Shown: one piece after another, positions 28,153-40,190 of the stretch
Position numbering within the stretch: the first letter of the stretch is position 1
Layout: each line of letters starts with the position of its first letter
DNA from: Methylibium sp.
Lineage (GTDB): Bacteria; Pseudomonadota; Gammaproteobacteria; Burkholderiales; Burkholderiaceae_C
Assembly: GCA_013824165.1 (NCBI GenBank)
Contig: PNNH01000113.1
Coordinates: forward strand, 1-43,264
Direction of reading: 5' to 3'
DNA length: 43,264 nt
Made by a program: the position numbers and the translations under genes
The notes under the pieces: model-generated
What the model saw: the letters and a program-made list of their open reading frames with translations, nothing else
The model's database searches: none
Told to the model about the DNA's origin: nothing

Positions 28153-28611
28153 CTAGGACATACGCAAGGCGAAAAGTGCGAATGCCACAAAACACCACCG
28201 CAGCGCGACAGCCTGGGCAAAAGCAACCAGCCTTGATGACAATCGCGTGTAGAGATACACCACACAGATGACAAGTGCCACCCAACACGAGGCAGCGACT
28301 GCGAGCGCACCTCCGGCATGGTGATAGACCGGACCGTATGCGATAACACCAACAAGACCGCCTGTAACGGGACTTCTTGCAAGCTTAGCGCCAAGCTCCA
28401 CCGGGGCGGCTGTCCAGACGGCGGCCTCTGCAAGTGGAACCAGAAGAGCGAGGCCAAAAAGAAGCCATATCGGAGCCGACTTTACAGCTGCCGACTTGTC
28501 AACCATAGATGCCTCTTCTAGACCCAGAAAGCCCAGCGCGGCAAGACCGGCAAAAAGCGCACCGATTCCCACAGACAGCACAAGCCACGGTTGAGCACGC
28601 GCAATCTGCAT
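28153..28611 (-). CDS. Small polytopic membrane protein, unknown family
   Basis: A 152-residue protein I cannot assign. Four to five hydrophobic helices are visible: about 8-30 (LVLSVGIGALFAGLAALGF), 46-68 (IWLLFGLALLVPLAEAAVW), two in 82-125 (GLVGVIAYGPVYHHAGGAL then CWVALVICVVYLYTRL), and 128-150 at the C-terminus. A YHHAGG pair of histidines lies in the third hydrophobic region. Base composition is visibly less GC-rich than the flanking pump and sdaA genes, which suggests transfer. There is no clear ribosome binding sequence before ATG 28611. A CGTCAG/CTGACG inverted repeat sits directly upstream at 28613-28629. Confidence 0.6.
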   Translation of the reverse strand: MQIARAQPWLVLSVGIGALFAGLAALGFLGLEEASMVDKSAAVKSAPIWLLFGLALLVPLAEAAVWTAAPVELGAKLARSPVTGGLVGVIAYGPVYHHAGGALAVAASCWVALVICVVYLYTRLSSRLVAFAQAVALRWCFVAFALFALRMS

Positions 28612-28896
28612 GCGTCAGCTGGCCTGACGAAGCTGTCCAAAAATCCCTCGCACAGCCGCAGGCTTGGTGCCTGCGGCTGATGAAAGGTGGTTTTGGCGAG
28701 TTGAGCTCATGGCGGTCATTGTGCGCGTCTTCGTGCCGCCTTTAGCCCGATTGAACCCGTACTGACCGTGTTGCGTGTGGCTGGACTTAGCGCCGCCACC
28801 GCCATCATCCACATCACCCGTTTCGGGCTAACGCCCCAATGTTGCGCATTAGGAAGAAGGTGTTGACGTTGGCCTGGCCTCTGAGCGTGAAGCGGC
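28612..28896. other. Gene-free spacer between sdaA and the small membrane protein
   Basis: I see no gene I can support in these 285 bases. A 65-codon frame on the minus strand from a GTG near 28812 lacks a ribosome binding sequence and has low-complexity content. The spacer holds the strong hairpin at 28653-28679 and a short inverted repeat at 28613-28629. Composition is mixed. Confidence 0.6.
28653..28679 (-). terminator. Strong 11-bp hairpin, possible terminator reading leftward
   Basis: CAGCCGCAGGC (28653-28663) and GCCTGCGGCTG (28669-28679) form a perfect 11-bp stem with a 5-base loop. On the minus strand a TTTTT run follows at 28644-28640, but eight bases after the stem, so it is not canonical. 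It could end sdaA transcription or insulate the membrane protein gene. Confidence 0.4.
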
Positions 28897-30288
28897 TCAG
28901 CACTCGACGATGTTCACCGCCAGTCCGCCGCGCGCGGTTTCCTTGTACTTGGCGGCCATGTCGGCGCCGGTCTCGCGCATGGTCTTGATGACCTTGTCCA
29001 GGCTGACAAAATGCGTGCCGTCGCCGCGCAGCGCCATGCGTGCGGCATTGATCGCCTTCACGGAGGCGATCGCATTGCGCTCGATGCAGGGGATCTGCAC
29101 CAGGCCGCCGACCGGGTCGCAGGTCAGTCCCAGGTGGTGCTCCATGCCGATCTCGGCGGCGTTCTCCACCTGCTCGGGCGTGCCGCCCATCACCTGACAC
29201 AGCGCACCGGCCGCCATCGAGCAGGCCACGCCCACTTCACCCTGGCAGCCGACCTCGGCGCCAGAGATCGAGGCGTTCTCCTTGTAGAGGATGCCGATGG
29301 CCGCGGCGGTGAGCAGGAAGTCGATCACGCCGTCTTCGTTGGAACCATGCACGAAGCGGGTGTAGTAATGCAGCACCGCAGGCACGATTCCGGCCGCGCC
29401 ATTGGTCGGTGCGGTGACCACGCGGCCGCCGGCGGCGTTCTCTTCGTTGACCGCCAGCGCGTAGAGGTTGACCCAGTCCATCACCTGCAACGGATCGCGC
29501 AAGGCCGCTTCCGGGTTGCTGGTCAGGTCGCGGTGCAGTTGCGCGGCACGGCGCTTGACCTTGAAGCCGCCGGGCAGGATGCCTTCAGTGCGGCACCCGC
29601 GAGTGACGCAATCCTGCATGGTCTGCCAGATGCGCAGCAGGCCGGCGCGGGTTTCGTCGTCGCTGCGCCAGTGGCGCTCATTGCGGCGCATCACATCAGC
29701 AATGCTGATGCCGTGCTCGCGCGTCAGGGCCAGCAACTCGTCGCCGCTCTTGAACGGGTATGGCAGCACGGTGGCGTCGGGTGCAATCACCTTCTGCTTG
29801 CTGCCGTCCGCGGCCACCTCGTCGCTGACCACGAAGCCGCCGCCGACCGAGTAATAGGTGCGCTCCAGCAGCGTCTGTTCGTCAGCATCCTGCGCGATGA
29901 AGCGCATGCCGTTGGCGTGGAAGGGCAGGCTCTGCCGGCGGAAGAACACCAGGTCCTTGGCCTCGTTGTAGGCGATGGGGTGCTCGCCGAGCAGGGGCAG
30001 GGCGCTACCCGAGCGGATCGCCTCCAGGTAGGCCGGCACCTGCTCGACATCGACGCTGTCCGGCTCATGCCCGGCCAGGCCGAGCAACACCGCCTTGTCG
30101 CTGCCGTGGCCCTTGCCGGTGGCACCGAGTGATCCGTACAGCTGCGAAACCACGCGCGTGGTGCGCGGCAGCAGACCCTCATGCTTCAGGCGCAGCGCGA
30201 ACAGGCGCGCGGCGCGCATTGGGCCGACCGTGTGCGAGCTCGAAGGCCCGATGCCGATCTTGAAGAGGTCGAACACTGAGACAGCCAT
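28897..30288 (-). CDS. sdaA: L-serine ammonia-lyase (L-serine dehydratase), single-chain iron-sulfur type
   Basis: Deaminates L-serine to pyruvate and ammonia in the cytoplasm; 463 residues, the usual length for the fused beta-alpha form. The N-terminal beta domain starts [24 protein letters not shown]. The alpha domain has the [22 protein letters not shown] motif, and the Fe-S cysteines are found there and in [18 protein letters not shown]. The protein lies downstream of gcvP on the same strand, as in other betaproteobacteria. Serine formed from glycine plus the C1 unit can thus be drained to pyruvate. A strong intrinsic terminator separates it from gcvP, so it may get only read-through or its own promoter. 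Confidence 0.96.
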   Translation of the reverse strand: MAVSVFDLFKIGIGPSSSHTVGPMRAARLFALRLKHEGLLPRTTRVVSQLYGSLGATGKGHGSDKAVLLGLAGHEPDSVDVEQVPAYLEAIRSGSALPLLGEHPIAYNEAKDLVFFRRQSLPFHANGMRFIAQDADEQTLLERTYYSVGGGFVVSDEVAADGSKQKVIAPDATVLPYPFKSGDELLALTREHGISIADVMRRNERHWRSDDETRAGLLRIWQTMQDCVTRGCRTEGILPGGFKVKRRAAQLHRDLTSNPEAALRDPLQVMDWVNLYALAVNEENAAGGRVVTAPTNGAAGIVPAVLHYYTRFVHGSNEDGVIDFLLTAAAIGILYKENASISGAEVGCQGEVGVACSMAAGALCQVMGGTPEQVENAAEIGMEHHLGLTCDPVGGLVQIPCIERNAIASVKAINAARMALRGDGTHFVSLDKVIKTMRETGADMAAKYKETARGGLAVNIVEC

Positions 30289-30326
30289 AGGGATGCATCC
30301 TTCCGGTGTGGAGTGGGCCGGCTTGG

Positions 30327-30361
30327 AAAAAACCGCCTGCCGAAGGTGTCGGACAGGCGGT
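30327..30361 (-). terminator. Rho-independent terminator between gcvP and sdaA
   Basis: On the minus strand, arms at 30361-30354 and 30339-30332 (ACCGCCTG / CAGGCGGT) plus inner arms TCGG/CCGA (30349-30352 with 30340-30343) give about 12 bp with a single bulged base. Six T residues follow, partly overlapping the stem base (30332-30327). This is a textbook intrinsic terminator located 50 nt after the gcvP stop. Confidence 0.85.
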
Positions 30362-30410
30362 CATCAGGGCTGCGCGGTCGGTGGACGGCAAGCCCGGGAT
30401 CACGCGGAGA

Positions 30411-33311
<2,901 letters not shown>

Positions 33312-33352
33312 GGCAACAATCTCTCTATCTGTGTATTCGGCGGGCCGAGCAC

Positions 33353-33468
33353 CGGGCCGCCCCAAGCCGGCCCGATAGGTGATGCAGTCGGCTCCGTGCC
33401 GCCTGCATGACCGTCCCCTCTGGGGACCGCCCAGTCACGCCCGCGTCCAGCGCGGCGGGGCCTGGGCG
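33353..33468 (-). repeat. Cluster of hairpins in the gcvH-gcvP intercistronic gap
   Basis: At least four stems are packed into the gap. CGGGCCG/CGGCCCG pairs 33353-33359 with 33368-33374. ATGCAG plus CGGC pair with GCCG plus CTGCAT across 33382-33408. GTCCCC/GGGGAC spans 33413-33427 with a 3-base loop. CGCCCAG/CTGGGCG (33428-33434 with 33462-33468) encloses CCGCG/CGCGG (33441-33445 with 33451-33455). None is followed by a U-run. Likely roles are mRNA processing or differential stability. Confidence 0.6.
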
Positions 33469-33484
33469 AGGGTTTCATCTCACT

Positions 33485-33859
33485 TCAGCTGTTCTTCACC
33501 AGCTCGTCGTAGGCCGTGCTGTCCATCAGCGCATCCAGCTCGGACGGGTTCGACAGCTTGACCTTGAAGAACCAGCCGGCCTTCAGCGGGTCGGTGTTGG
33601 CCAGCGCCGGGTCGTTGCGCAGCTCTTCGTTGACGGCGGTGATCTCGCCGCTGACCGGCATGTAGACATCGGCCGCAGCCTTCACCGACTCGACGACGCC
33701 GGCCACATCCTTGCTGGCGTAGCTGGTGCCGACCTCGGGCAGGTCGACGAACACCACATCGCCGAGGGCATCCTGCGCGTGGACCGTGATGCCCACGGTA
33801 ACGCTGCCGTCGGCTTCGATCTGGACCCATTCGTGGTCGGGCGTGTACTTGATGCTCAT
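33485..33859 (-). CDS. gcvH: Glycine cleavage system H-protein
   Basis: Lipoyl-carrier protein that shuttles the aminomethyl intermediate between GcvP, GcvT and the L-protein; 124 residues, normal length. It begins MSIKYTPDHEWVQIEADGS. The lipoylated lysine is residue 60 in GVVESVKAAADVY. The C-terminal region has ELRNDPALANTDP and GWFFKVKL. The ATG at 33859 has GGAG seven bases upstream; an in-frame start at 33877 is less likely. It lies 34 nt after gcvT. Confidence 0.97.
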   Translation of the reverse strand: MSIKYTPDHEWVQIEADGSVTVGITVHAQDALGDVVFVDLPEVGTSYASKDVAGVVESVKAAADVYMPVSGEITAVNEELRNDPALANTDPLKAGWFFKVKLSNPSELDALMDSTAYDELVKNS

Positions 33860-33893
33860 GGAAAGGCTCCGTGTCAAAGTTGGAATCTGGGAA

Positions 33894-35015
33894 TCAGCCG
33901 CGGAAGTATCCGTTGGGCGTGAAGGGCGTGGAGGTGACCGTCATCGGCGTGCGCTTGTCGCGCACCAAGGCAAAGACCTCGGTGCCGAGGGCTGCATGCG
34001 GGGTCTGCAGATAGGCAAGCGCCACCGGCTTGCCGACCGTCGGGCCCAGCGTGCCGCTGGTGACCACGCCGATTTCGGCGCCATTGGCGTCGACGATCTT
34101 GGCGCCTTCGCGCACCGGCATGCGCTCGCTGCTGATCAGGCCGACGCGCTTGCGCGCCGCACCCTGGCTGAGTTGCTGCTCGATCACCGCCGCGCCGGGA
34201 TAGCCGCCCGCGCGGGCGCCGCCGGGGCGGCGGACTTTCTGGATCGCCCAGGTGATCGAGGCTTCGACCGGCGTGGTCGTGGTGTCGATGTCATGGCCGT
34301 ACAGGCAAAGCCCGGCCTCCAGACGCAGGGAGTCACGCGCGCCCAGGCCGATGGGCATCACTTCGGCTTGAGCCAGCAGCTTGCGGGCCAGGGCCACGGC
34401 ATGGTCCTGGTGGACCGAGATCTCGAAGCCGTCTTCGCCGGTATAGCCCGAGCGGGTCAGGAAGGTGGGGATGCCGTCCAGCTCGAAGAAGCCGCCGGTC
34501 ATGAAGGTCAGTTTGGCGACCTCGGGGTTCAGGCGCGACAGTGCCGTCACGGCCTGCGGGCCCTGCAGCGCCAGCAGCGCCTGCTCGGGCATCGGGATCA
34601 CCTCGCAGTGGCCGCCCAGCTTGGCTTGCATATGGGCAATGTCCTGCACCTTGCAGCCGGCGTTGACCACCACGAACAGATCGTCCGGGCGGCGGCAGAT
34701 CATCAGATCGTCCAGGATGCCGCCGCTCTCGTTGGTGAACATTGCATAGCGCTGCTTGAACACGCCCAGGTCGACCACGTCGACCGGCACGATGGATTCC
34801 ATCGCCGCGGCGGCGCCGGCACCGATCAGGCGCACCTGGCCCATGTGAGAGACGTCGAACAGGCCAGCGGATGCACGTGTGTGCTTGTGCTCGGCCATGA
34901 TGCCGGCGGGGTACTGCACGGGCATGTCATAGCCACCGAACGGAACCATCTTGGCACCGAGCTCGACATGAAGGGCGTGCAGGGGGGTCTTGAGGAGGAC
35001 TTCGCTGGCGGACAT
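33894..35015 (-). CDS. gcvT: Aminomethyltransferase (glycine cleavage T-protein)
   Basis: Transfers the methylene carbon from aminomethyl-GcvH to tetrahydrofolate and releases ammonia; 373 residues. The N-terminus MSASEVLLKTPLHALHVELGAKM leads to the folate-binding PFGGYDMPVQYPAGI and SAGLFDVSHMGQ motifs. The central region has GYTGEDGFEISV and RDSLRLEAGLCLYGHDI. The C-terminal barrel ends near the stop. The ATG at 35015 is chosen because homology starts there and GGAG lies nine bases upstream. An in-frame ATG at 35036 would add seven residues, but it falls within the riboswitch stem. It is the first gene of the operon, directly behind a tandem glycine riboswitch. Confidence 0.97.
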   Translation of the reverse strand: MSASEVLLKTPLHALHVELGAKMVPFGGYDMPVQYPAGIMAEHKHTRASAGLFDVSHMGQVRLIGAGAAAAMESIVPVDVVDLGVFKQRYAMFTNESGGILDDLMICRRPDDLFVVVNAGCKVQDIAHMQAKLGGHCEVIPMPEQALLALQGPQAVTALSRLNPEVAKLTFMTGGFFELDGIPTFLTRSGYTGEDGFEISVHQDHAVALARKLLAQAEVMPIGLGARDSLRLEAGLCLYGHDIDTTTTPVEASITWAIQKVRRPGGARAGGYPGAAVIEQQLSQGAARKRVGLISSERMPVREGAKIVDANGAEIGVVTSGTLGPTVGKPVALAYLQTPHAALGTEVFALVRDKRTPMTVTSTPFTPNGYFRG

Positions 35016-35024
35016 GACTGAAAA

Positions 35025-35078
35025 CTCCGAGGGCATTCTGCTGACCCACTCCAAGATGGAGTGGGGGGATATGCCCTC
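35025..35078 (-). promoter_or_regulatory. Glycine riboswitch expression platform covering the gcvT ribosome binding site
   Basis: On the minus strand, GAGGGCAT (35078-35071) is perfectly complementary to ATGCCCTC (35036-35029), which directly adjoins the GGAG ribosome binding site (35028-35025). Between the arms sits a perfect 9-bp hairpin with a 3-base loop (35045-35053 with 35057-35065). GAGG at 35078-35075 is also the 3' strand of aptamer-2 P1, so the two pairings exclude each other. The absence of a U-run points to control of translation. Confidence 0.65.
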
Positions 35079-35284
35079 GCTGTCCGCTTTACCTGAGAGA
35101 TTGGCCGCCGACAGATCGTCGACAGCTTGCCCCTTCGGTGGATGGGTTCAAGGACCCACCTCTCTCCAGTGAGGAACGCCAGGTTATTGGCGTTTTGTCA
35201 GTCCTTTTGCCTGAGCGTTCGCAGCTTGGGATCACCGGTGCCACTGCGCCTTCGGCGGCTTCCGCGTGGAAGCTCTCTCCTGAC
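35075..35284 (-). ncRNA. Tandem glycine riboswitch
   Basis: Two glycine aptamers in tandem upstream of gcvT. Aptamer 1 runs from 35284 to about 35197, closed by GTCAG/CTGAC. It contains GGAGAGAGC, a GCTTCC/GGAAGC hairpin, a CACCGG segment and the CTCAGGCAAAAGGAC end. Aptamer 2 runs from 35174 to 35075, closed by CCTC-A-CTG with CAG-C-GAGG, and contains GGAGAGAGGTG, CACCGAAGGGGCAAGC and CTCTCAGGTAAAGCGGACAG. The linker carries its own AACGCC/GGCGTT hairpin. This is the classic activator of glycine cleavage genes. Confidence 0.93.
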
Positions 35285-35291
35285 CGCGCGC

Positions 35292-35297
35292 ATTGTA
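35292..35297 (-). promoter_or_regulatory. Candidate -10 element of the gcvTHP operon
   Basis: On the minus strand TACAAT matches five of six -10 bases. It places transcription start near 35285, exactly at the beginning of aptamer 1. No good -35 is visible. Confidence 0.5.
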
Positions 35298-35343
35298 GCC
35301 ATGCTTTGGCCGCCCGCCGGCCTTCGATGCGTGAGCGCTGCGC

Positions 35344-35357
35344 TTGATCCAGCGCAA
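35344..35357 (+). promoter_or_regulatory. FNR/ANR/FixK-like binding site upstream of the CBS-nitroreductase-ftsH cluster
   Basis: TTGATCCAGCGCAA matches eight of ten defined positions of the FNR/ANR palindrome (TTGAT-N4-ATCAA). It also fits the looser FixK form TTGA-N6-GCAA exactly. The centre lies about 68 bp before the CBS start codon, a normal distance for a class II activated promoter with a short leader. Confidence 0.5.
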
Positions 35358-35418
35358 TTCGCTGGCGACTGCGATTCGTAAGCTGGCCGCGAGGGTCCAA
35401 CACAGCAGGAGGAATGCC

Positions 35419-35940
35419 ATGAGCGTTGCCAGTATTTGCCGGCGAAACATCGTCACGATCGCCGACACAGCCAGTCTGCGCGAGGCGGCGCAGTTGATGC
35501 GCAGCCAGCATGTCGGCAGTCTGGTGCTGACTCAGACCAGCGCCGGGCATGAGCAGGCTGTGGGCCTGATAACCGACCGGGATCTGGTCGTCGAGGGCTT
35601 GGCCAGCGACAGGGACCTGCTGCGCACACCGGTTGGCCAACTCGCGCGCCGCGATCTGGCAGCCATCGCCGGCGACGCTGATCTTGGCCAAGCCGTCGCC
35701 CGGATGCGCGAAGCCGGCTTGCGGCGACTGCTGGTGACCGCCGCAGACGGGCATGTGATGGGCATTGTTAGCTTCGACGATGTGCTGGAAGCGCTGGCCC
35801 TGCAAATCGGCGGACTGGCCGAGACCGTGCGCAGTGGCATCACCCGCGAAGGCCTGGAGCGGCCAAGCGCGCCGCCGCGTGCACGCCCAGTTTTCCTGGC
35901 GCATGGCACTCCCGGCATGCAAGAACCAATGAGGGGCTGA
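35419..35940 (+). CDS. CBS-pair domain protein (stress-cluster type)
   Basis: Protein of 173 residues with two CBS domains: about residues 9-63 (VTIADTASLREAAQLMRSQHVGSLVL then GLITDRDLVVEGL) and about 77-130 (AAIAGDADLGQAVARMREAGLRRLLV then GIVSFDDVLEALALQ). A proline-rich tail follows. Such pairs bind adenine nucleotides or similar ligands. The ATG at 35419 has AGGAGGA at 35407-35413. It is the first gene of a tight three-gene unit (2 nt to the nitroreductase, 27 nt to ftsH), with an FNR-like site upstream. A sensory role under oxygen limitation is inferred. Confidence 0.9.
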   Translation: MSVASICRRNIVTIADTASLREAAQLMRSQHVGSLVLTQTSAGHEQAVGLITDRDLVVEGLASDRDLLRTPVGQLARRDLAAIAGDADLGQAVARMREAGLRRLLVTAADGHVMGIVSFDDVLEALALQIGGLAETVRSGITREGLERPSAPPRARPVFLAHGTPGMQEPMRG

Positions 35941-35942
35941 TC

Positions 35943-36593
35943 ATGACGAACACGTTGACCAAGCTGGTACTTGGCGCCATGGGCGCGCTTCGGCCTGAGC
36001 CGGCCAAGGGCAATGCCGCCTCGACCTTGCTGCTGCCACCGCCCCTGCGGACAGGCGGCATGCCGCTGATGGAAGCGCTGGAGCATCGGCAGTCCGGACG
36101 CAGCTATCGGCCAGACCCGCTGCCGCTGCAGCAGTTGTCCGATCTGTTGTGGGCGGCCAATGGCCAGAACCGCGCAGCCGGCGGGCGCACGGCGCCTTCG
36201 GCCCTGAACGCGCAGGAAATCGACATCATCGTGGCCCTGCCGGAAGGCGCCTACCGCTTCGAGCCGGCCCAGCACCGGCTCGAACTGCTCTGCGCTGCGG
36301 ACCTGCGGCGCATCAGCGGCTACCAGGACTTTGTCGACAGCGCGCCGCTGGACCTGATCTTCGTGGCCGATCACAGCCGCATGAAGATGGTGCCGGCTGC
36401 GCAGCGTTCGGCCTATGCCCATGTCGCCGCTGGCGCCATCGCCCAGAACGTCTACCTGTACGCGGCCAGCGCCGGTCTTGCCACCGTGATCCGGGCCTGG
36501 CTGGACCGTGCCGCCATTGCCAGCGCGCTGGGCCTGCCGCATGAGCACGAGGTACTGCTGTCGCAGACGGTGGGCCATGCCGGCTCAAGCTGA
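35943..36593 (+). CDS. SagB/ThcOx-type nitroreductase family protein
   Basis: FMN-dependent oxidoreductase-like protein of 216 residues. It has the HRQSGRSYRPDPLPLQQLSDLLWAANG start of the nitroreductase fold, a GGRTAPSALNAQE FMN-binding segment, and the late GAIAQNVYLYAASAGLATV helix. The SagB/ThcOx branch includes azoline dehydrogenases of peptide biosynthesis. No cyclodehydratase or precursor peptide gene is nearby, so a general reductase role is more likely. The first 25 residues are a variable N-terminus, possibly membrane-associated. It lies 2 nt after the CBS gene and is likely co-translated with it. Confidence 0.88.
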   Translation: MTNTLTKLVLGAMGALRPEPAKGNAASTLLLPPPLRTGGMPLMEALEHRQSGRSYRPDPLPLQQLSDLLWAANGQNRAAGGRTAPSALNAQEIDIIVALPEGAYRFEPAQHRLELLCAADLRRISGYQDFVDSAPLDLIFVADHSRMKMVPAAQRSAYAHVAAGAIAQNVYLYAASAGLATVIRAWLDRAAIASALGLPHEHEVLLSQTVGHAGSS

Positions 36594-36620
36594 CGCGCCG
36601 CAGCGGGAGGCAAAGCCAGC

Positions 36621-38474
<1,854 letters not shown>

Positions 38475-38493
38475 GGCCGTCAGTTGTATCGAA

Positions 38494-38949
38494 TCAGGAC
38501 GAGCCGGCCTCAGCCTTGACCATCAGCACCGGCACCGGGCTTTGGCGCAGCACCAGTTCAGCATCGCTGCCCATCAGCAGTCGATTGATGCCGCGTCGCC
38601 CATGCGTACCCAGCGCGATCAACTGGCACTTCGAGTTGATGACTTGCTCAACGATCACATCGGCCACGCGCGCGCCCAAGGCCTCGCGCTGCAAGGTTTC
38701 AACCTGCAGCCCGGCCATGAAGTCCTGCTTGGAGGCCTTGAGCAGCAAGTCGTCACCGTACTTGCGCAGCACCTCCAGCGTCTGCTGGAAACTGGGCGTG
38801 ATGGCCATCTCGCCATAGAGCGGAAAGTCATCCAGCACATGCAGCAAGCACAGGGTCGAGCCCAACTTACCGGCCAACTGAGCGGCCTCCTTCAGCGCGC
38901 GCTCCGAGGTGGCGCTGCCGTCCAGCGGAACCAGAATCTTTTCGTACAT
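38494..38949 (-). CDS. Universal stress protein, UspA family
   Basis: Cytoplasmic Usp of 151 residues. It starts MYEKILVPLDGSATSERALKEA and has the ATP-binding motif G-x2-G-x9-GS in GTHGRRGINRLLMGSDAELV, followed by SPVPVLMVK. The ATP-binding type is therefore expected. ATG 38949 has GGGAG six bases upstream; ATG 38955 directly touches that sequence and is less likely. It converges on ftsH with a 19-nt gap. An FNR-like site lies upstream. Confidence 0.92.
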   Translation of the reverse strand: MYEKILVPLDGSATSERALKEAAQLAGKLGSTLCLLHVLDDFPLYGEMAITPSFQQTLEVLRKYGDDLLLKASKQDFMAGLQVETLQREALGARVADVIVEQVINSKCQLIALGTHGRRGINRLLMGSDAELVLRQSPVPVLMVKAEAGSS

Positions 38950-39043
38950 GTTCATCTCCCTCAAGACGCGTGGGTTGTGTCGAGCGCCGAAGTAGACCGG
39001 CGGCTCAAGTCCGCTGATTCTGCGGCGCGAGCAACTGCCGCAA

Positions 39044-39057
39044 TTGATCTATGTCAG
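39044..39057 (-). promoter_or_regulatory. FNR/ANR-like site upstream of the universal stress gene
   Basis: On the minus strand CTGACATAGATCAA matches eight of ten defined positions of the FNR/ANR palindrome. It lies about 100 bp upstream of the usp start, in the short gap behind the P1-peptidase gene. Paired with the site at 35344-35357, it suggests joint oxygen control of the convergent cluster. Confidence 0.45.
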
Positions 39058-39063
39058 ACCAGC

Positions 39064-40071
39064 TCAGCTTGCCGATTGGCGCTGTGCGATGTGCACCGCG
39101 CGCGCGATGGCGCGCGCCAGACAGTCGGCGGCCGCTGAGCCGATGCGACCGATCTGCGCGTGGCGCGCCAGCCCTTCACCGAGTGCCAATTGCTTGCCGG
39201 CCAGCGCGAACACGGTGTCTCCATCGAAGGGCGTGTGGGCCGGCCGGATGGCCCGGGCCATGCCGTCATGGGCCATCATCGCCACCCGTTTGCACTCCGC
39301 GCTGCTCAGGTCGGCATTGCAGGCCACGACGGCGATCGTGGTGTTGGCGCCGGGCTGCATCCGGCCCAAGGCCGCCAGCCGGCTGTCGTCCGGCACAGGA
39401 TCGCTGCTGGGCGGCAGCGTTGGCGCGGGCCGGTGCCCGCCGAACTCCTGGTTCAACTCGTAGGGCCAGGCCCAGAAAGTGCGCTGATCGGGCATCTGGA
39501 CTGAGCCCACCGGATTCGCTGCAACCAGCGCCCCGACCATCAAGCCATGGCCCAGGTCAATCGAGGTCGACCCAAGCCCACCAGGCAGCAAGCCGGCCCG
39601 CGCCCCGCGGCCGGCACCGACCAAGCCGAGCTCGAAGTCCGGCGCAGCCGCAGCCACTGCCTCGATCCCGAGACGACGGTAGGGCGGTTCCAAGCCCCAG
39701 GCCTTGTCGCCGCCATTGGCCAGGTCGTGCAACACCGCCGCTGGCACGATGGGAATCGCCGGGCTGCCCGCCGTCAGGCGCAAGCCTTGACCCTGTGCGG
39801 ACAGCGCTGCCGTCACACCATCGGCGGCAGCCAGACCGAACACTGAGCCACCCGACAGCACGATGGCATGGGCGTGTCCGACCAGGTTCTCCGCAGCCAA
39901 TGCCTCAGTTTCGCGGGTGCCTGGGCCACCACCGCGAACGTCAACAGCCGCGGCCCAGAGCCCGTCGACCAGCAGCACCGTGACACCGCTGCGTACCGCC
40001 TCATCCGTGGCGTTTCCGACCCGCAGTCCGGGCACGTCGGTGATGAGGTTGAGCGGGCCAGGGTGCGGCAT
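39064..40071 (-). CDS. P1 family peptidase (DmpA/BapA-like, S58)
   Basis: N-terminal-nucleophile hydrolase of 335 residues related to D-aminopeptidase/beta-peptidyl aminopeptidases. The N-terminal chain starts with LITDVPGLRVGNATDE, contains a VRGGGPGTRETEAL segment and the SGGSVFGLAAADGV motif. Autocleavage is expected before the threonine of the PGANTTIAVVACNADLS segment, giving a small chain that carries MAHDGMARAIRPAHTPFDGDTVFAL. No signal peptide is seen. The family trims peptides with unusual N-terminal residues; the true substrate is unknown. It is on the same strand as the MipA gene, 119 nt downstream of it. Confidence 0.9.
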   Translation of the reverse strand: MPHPGPLNLITDVPGLRVGNATDEAVRSGVTVLLVDGLWAAAVDVRGGGPGTRETEALAAENLVGHAHAIVLSGGSVFGLAAADGVTAALSAQGQGLRLTAGSPAIPIVPAAVLHDLANGGDKAWGLEPPYRRLGIEAVAAAAPDFELGLVGAGRGARAGLLPGGLGSTSIDLGHGLMVGALVAANPVGSVQMPDQRTFWAWPYELNQEFGGHRPAPTLPPSSDPVPDDSRLAALGRMQPGANTTIAVVACNADLSSAECKRVAMMAHDGMARAIRPAHTPFDGDTVFALAGKQLALGEGLARHAQIGRIGSAAADCLARAIARAVHIAQRQSAS

Positions 40072-40190
40072 CGACGGGTCTCCTGCATGAGCGTAGCGAG
40101 CCCGTTTGTATCATCTGCCGCCGCGCAGGCGCCTCAATGAATCAGTGCTGCTGGCGCCTCGCGCGCAGGTTCCGAAGGCGCAGGCCTCGG

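Noticed and set aside
28615-28812. 65-codon minus-strand frame
   Set aside because: GTG start without ribosome binding sequence, Gly/Ser/Thr-rich, and its 3' part is just the strong hairpin.
28612-28896. Integron attC site
   Set aside because: The hairpin lacks the GTTRRRY/RYYYAAC core sites, and no integrase is present; the bases near 28830 resemble but do not match the core.
35943-36593. SagB-like protein as part of a thiazole/oxazole peptide cluster
   Set aside because: No cyclodehydratase, precursor peptide or transporter genes are adjacent; the neighbours are stress genes.
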